A DNA stretch of 64,000 nt from Pseudomonadales bacterium (lineage in GTDB: Bacteria; Pseudomonadota; Gammaproteobacteria; Pseudomonadales; Azotimanducaceae), in the NCBI GenBank assembly GCA_011525295.1, contig WTGV01000025.1, positions 1 to 64,000 on the forward strand. Direction: 5' to 3'. The number at the start of each line of letters is the position of its first letter. Within the stretch, counting starts at the first letter, position 1. A program made the position numbers and the translations under genes. A model generated the notes under the pieces. That model made no database searches. It worked only from the letters and a program-made list of their open reading frames with translations, and was not told where the DNA came from. Below are positions 61,016 through 64,000 of this stretch, one piece after another.

Positions 61016-62863
61016 TTAGCTGGATACCTCTTGTGTATCGTCGGTCTCTACTTCCGGCTCTTCTAACGACTCATCCATGCCATAACGGTCGACGAGGAAT
61101 TCTTTCAGAGCTGCAGGTCGGATGTTCTTTTTGTAAATACAACCCTGCGAATCGACAAGAAACCCCTTGGGAATAGCGTTCACGCCATACATCGTAGACA
61201 CTGGACCTTCCCAGCCCTTCACTTCGCCGAGGTTGATCCAAGGTAGTTCATGTTCGTCAACACCACCTAGCCAATCTTCGTCAGTGCTGTCGATAGACAC
61301 GCCAACGATTTCGAAGTCTTCGTCTGTGTAAGCAGCGTGGAGTTTCTTGAGTTCGGGGAAGTCAGCGATGCAGGGTCCGCACCAAGATGCCCAAAAATCG
61401 ATTAAGACGATGTCGTTATCAGCTAACAGACTGTAGAGCGATCGGTCTTCACCGTCGTAATCTGCCAATGTAAACTCTGGTACTTTTTGACCAGGTATCA
61501 ATACTGCATCGTTATTCAGGACCGTGACATATTGGTTGAGTCGTTCAATTTTCGGATTTAGATTGGACTCAACGAATTGCTCGTCGAATTCATCAACAAG
61601 CGATTGCAGGGCATCGAGTTCCGACTTGGGATCGTAATAACCATACGGGCTAAATTCGAGAGCTAAATAGCGCGCCATCGGATCGTCATCGCCTTCAGCA
61701 ACTTCTTTTAACTTGTCGTTTTTGAATGCGACCGCTTTTTGTTGTAATTGGTAGTACTGTGGAGGTGTGTAGGACGAATCAGGGATATCACTATCTTGCG
61801 CTACTGCATCTTCACAACCCTCTGCGGGTGTGAGAGTCTCGACAACATCTTCCGACTCGGAAGAGTCTTCGGAGTCAGTATCGCTCTCTGCTACATCGGA
61901 GTCTTCTTCGTCTGCTACTTCGGGTTCCGGTTCCCCAGCCTCCCAGCGTTCAACGAATTGGTCGTATTCGGTTGCATAAGCTTCGATCATAGAGATGTAT
62001 TTGCTGTCTTGTTGCCAACTCTCAACAAGCTTGCGGTGGTATCCGCTTCCACTGGTTACACTGAGCTCTTGAATTTGGTTTCCTAACTGTGATACGACAA
62101 GATTTGTTTGCGGTTCGAGAATAATTGAAGCATTAGCGTAATAATTGGCACTGTCGTTTATCCACATTCGTGCCATCATAGGACCGTCAACATCTCCTTG
62201 AATCATGAACGAGTCGTTCTTTAATAGCACTGGTCCCCAAGATTTAAATTGGCGTTGGCCTTCGTCATCGAAGTACATAACGTCCACAAACACGGTTGCC
62301 ACGCTCGAAATATCGGGTCCGAGAAAACTCAAGTCTCCCGACAAGGTAAACTGATTCTCCGGATTCATCACTTGATTTGTAGCGCCTACCAGTACAAACT
62401 GGTCCCGCGGACCTGGTCGGTCTATATACGCAAAGCGAACGTCAGAATCTGTTCCGATCACGGCGTTTATTGTCATAGGTTCGCTATCTTCGGTGAGATG
62501 CAGTGAAATTTTGACATCGGTAGGTTCTGACACTTGAACCACATTCGCAAAGTTTTCTTGGTAAGGACCGTCGTACAGCATGACTGTTTCCGATTCGCCC
62601 TCAGCGTTGGTTGTTTCATATGAAACGGTCAGAGTTGCTTCCGACAGGTCAACCGGTTCGAGTGCTGGATCCTCTGTAGGAGTAACTTCAATTTCAGCCT
62701 CGGCGTCGTCTTCAGACTGAGCGGTTTCTCCTTCTTTAGCTTCCGGTTCTATCGTAATAAGTTCTCCGGTAATTTTGTAAGGCATAGATGTGCTTGCATG
62801 GCTACATACGGCCACGAATGCGAAAATGCATGATAGACCGAGAACTTTCAAAAAATTGTTCAT
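61016..62863 (-). CDS. TlpA-type thioredoxin protein, copy 3 (predicted secreted)
   Basis: The 615-residue third paralogue starts MNNFLKVLGLSCIFAFVAVC, close to copy 2. Its signal could be cut near SHAS; a lipobox around C20 would be poor because Val precedes it. Domains follow the same order, with an acidic linker at about 300-345 and the thioredoxin active site WCGPC at C495/C498, cis-Pro in NAIPKGFL. Extra cysteines in EGCEDA and QGCIYKK are conserved. Its thioredoxin part is closer to copy 1 (IADFPELKKL, IRPAALKEFLV) while its leader and signal match copy 2. Two terminators follow. Inferred role as for the other copies. Confidence 0.85.
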   Translation of the reverse strand: MNNFLKVLGLSCIFAFVAVCSHASTSMPYKITGELITIEPEAKEGETAQSEDDAEAEIEVTPTEDPALEPVDLSEATLTVSYETTNAEGESETVMLYDGPYQENFANVVQVSEPTDVKISLHLTEDSEPMTINAVIGTDSDVRFAYIDRPGPRDQFVLVGATNQVMNPENQFTLSGDLSFLGPDISSVATVFVDVMYFDDEGQRQFKSWGPVLLKNDSFMIQGDVDGPMMARMWINDSANYYANASIILEPQTNLVVSQLGNQIQELSVTSGSGYHRKLVESWQQDSKYISMIEAYATEYDQFVERWEAGEPEPEVADEEDSDVAESDTDSEDSSESEDVVETLTPAEGCEDAVAQDSDIPDSSYTPPQYYQLQQKAVAFKNDKLKEVAEGDDDPMARYLALEFSPYGYYDPKSELDALQSLVDEFDEQFVESNLNPKIERLNQYVTVLNNDAVLIPGQKVPEFTLADYDGEDRSLYSLLADNDIVLIDFWASWCGPCIADFPELKKLHAAYTDEDFEIVGVSIDSTDEDWLGGVDEHELPWINLGEVKGWEGPVSTMYGVNAIPKGFLVDSQGCIYKKNIRPAALKEFLVDRYGMDESLEEPEVETDDTQEVSS

Positions 62864-62903
62864 GGATCAATTTCCTCTTAAGAATTAGTGATCTGGGTAG
62901 CTC
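62861..62903 (-). promoter_or_regulatory. Conserved leader of TlpA copy 3
   Basis: The same two blocks as before copy 2 occur at 62861-62877 and 62886-62903, with 8 instead of 11 bases between. A further matching AT-rich block (TTTTATTGATTGCGTTA, 63002-63018) corresponds to 60415-60432 in copy 2. Confidence 0.5.
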
Positions 62904-63248
62904 GCTTGTTCAGGCGAGGATGGAGATAGGACGAATCGAGCATTTCGATCTTTTATGGAAAGACTTGCCAGTCCCGTTCCAACCTCCAACAGGGAAAGTT
63001 ATTTTATTGATTGCGTTAAAGTCTTGAACTCGTTTCTGGAGCTCAATAACCTATCTACCGCAGTCAATACGCAATTGTTGAATTTGCGATCGTGCTTCAT
63101 AGCACCATCACAACTAAAAAGCTTTTTTAATTGCGTGTGGTGAACTACAGTTGGTCAGTAGAGAACATGCGACAAACTAGAAATTTCTCGGTGTTCAACC
63201 AAAAACTAGTAAAGATTGAAGCTCAGTCTGTCAATCGTTTGTGCAGTG
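62904..63248. other. Intergenic region between TlpA copy 3 and dksA
   Basis: No gene is supported. It holds the distal leader or promoter of copy 3 and the 3' end of the dksA transcript. I see no strong terminator. Confidence 0.5.
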
Positions 63249-64000
63249 CTATTGACCTAGCTGACGTTCGCGTAATTCATCGCGTTCTTTACAGTCGATA
63301 CACTTCGTGACTATTGGTCTTGCCTCCAATCGACGAATTGGAATCTCGCAACCGCATGCTTCGCAGTATCCGTAGGACCCAGTTTTCAGACAGTCGATGG
63401 CGCGATTGATTTTTCTAACTAGTTGGCTCTCCCGATCCCTAGTCCGAAGTTGATTGTGAAAAACCCCTTCGTTGGTTCCCTGATCTAAGGGATCTGGAAG
63501 ATTGCTTGCGTCATTCTCCTGTAATTGACTAGCTCTATCGGCTTCTTCTGATAGCAACTTTTCTTTCGCCCGCGTAAGTATGTCCATAAAGTGGTCTTGT
63601 TGTGCACCGGACATGAACAAGTCGCTATTAGTTAATTGATAAGGCTTGTAGTAGATTCCTTGAAAACCAATGACATAATCATCTGTAGTCATATCCACAG
63701 GATGACGAACGACTGATGGTGCTACGGTTTTCGCTCGCGTCTTACGTGGTTTTCTCTTCACCCGAGGTGAGGTTTTCGTCTGTGCAGTTGCCTTCTCTAC
63801 ACGATCTTTCGGCTTGGTCTCACTCTTCTTCTGAGGTGTTCGCTTTCTTGTCTTGCTTGTGCTTTTCTTGGGTGTGGTGTCTGCTTGGGTACTTTCAGGC
63901 TTTGCGAGTGTAGGATCAGAAATTACCTTAGATGTTCGTGATTGTCTTTGGTTCTTGCGAACAGTAGATTTCTTAGTTGGCTGTGCTTCAGCTTGACGAG
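63249..64000 (-). CDS. dksA: DksA RNA-polymerase-binding regulator, partial, with long basic N-terminal extension
   Basis: The DksA core ends with the zinc finger CEACGCEIPIRRLEARP...CIDCKE and the helix RTRDRESQLVRKINRAIDCL. The coiled-coil tip reads DPLDQG, where E. coli has DPVDRA, so the two aspartates are kept but the following Ala is Gly. A GTG at 63761 could give 170 residues. However, the frame continues without a stop to the right edge: 80 more codons rich in Lys, Thr, Arg and Pro (TPKKSTSKTRKRTPQKK). I therefore treat the gene as extending beyond the window. DksA works with ppGpp to regulate rRNA and amino-acid promoters. Confidence 0.9.
   Translation of the reverse strand, partial: RQAEAQPTKKSTVRKNQRQSRTSKVISDPTLAKPESTQADTTPKKSTSKTRKRTPQKKSETKPKDRVEKATAQTKTSPRVKRKPRKTRAKTVAPSVVRHPVDMTTDDYVIGFQGIYYKPYQLTNSDLFMSGAQQDHFMDILTRAKEKLLSEEADRASQLQENDASNLPDPLDQGTNEGVFHNQLRTRDRESQLVRKINRAIDCLKTGSYGYCEACGCEIPIRRLEARPIVTKCIDCKERDELRERQLGQ

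Noticed and set aside
1-64000. CRISPR arrays, riboswitches, rRNA genes and complete insertion sequences
   Set aside because: None were recognised when scanning for regular repeats, known aptamer-like leaders, rRNA motifs or transposase genes.

Overview
The window is a stretch of chromosome from a gammaproteobacterium outside the enteric group. The evidence is the gene order: the blocks grpE-dnaK-dnaJ-dapB-carA-carB-greA-ftsH-glmM-tpiA-secG, tRNA-Leu, tRNA-fMet, rimP-nusA-infB-rbfA-truB-rpsO-pnp and panB-panC are the conserved proteobacterial arrangement. RatA/RatB, BamE, PcnB and DksA also point to this class. An HrcA repressor and a DksA with a long basic N-terminal extension argue against a close relative of Escherichia. 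I do not assign a genus. About 20 of the roughly 53 complete genes appear to start at GTG or TTG.

Layout. 1-6.4 kb (minus strand): a tightly packed SUF iron-sulfur assembly operon, sufB-C-D-S-A-T-E, followed by a membrane fatty-acid-hydroxylase-type gene cut by the left edge. 6.6-9.3 kb: a DUF1761 membrane protein, an unknown single-pass membrane protein and a translationally coupled pair of glycosyltransferase-family genes. 9.3-13.9 kb: tRNA-Arg(CCT), the truncated remnant of a PLD/helicase-type gene, an operon matching the sulfolipid operon sqdB-sqdD-sqdC of Rhodobacter, and a HAD hydrolase. 14-22 kb: an SDR and smpB, then ada, a PLP decarboxylase and a sodium symporter lying between smpB and ratA-ratB, then an AHSA1-VOC fusion. 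22-30 kb: bamE, recN and the heat-shock block hrcA-grpE-dnaK-dnaJ. 29.4-49.4 kb: dapB, carbamoyl-phosphate synthetase, the greA to secG block, two tRNAs and the long translation/RNA operon rimP to pnp. 49.4-55.8 kb (minus): acs, pgi, panC, panB, pcnB. 56-62.9 kb (minus): three large tandem paralogues of an exported TlpA-type thioredoxin, separated by long non-coding gaps rich in inverted repeats. 63.2-64 kb: dksA, open to the right edge.

How the parts fit. Most of the window is housekeeping: Fe-S assembly, proteostasis, transcription/translation and pantothenate. The accessory content is concentrated in three places: the tRNA-Arg/sulfolipid segment, the smpB-ratA insertion and the TlpA array. 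The TlpA array is the best candidate for something not well described. It has three ~620-residue proteins of one architecture (export signal, beta-rich domain, acidic linker, helical segment, WCGPC thioredoxin domain) with the same four non-signal cysteines but different predicted export signals. Two of the copies share a duplicated leader, and tandem hairpin terminators follow the third.
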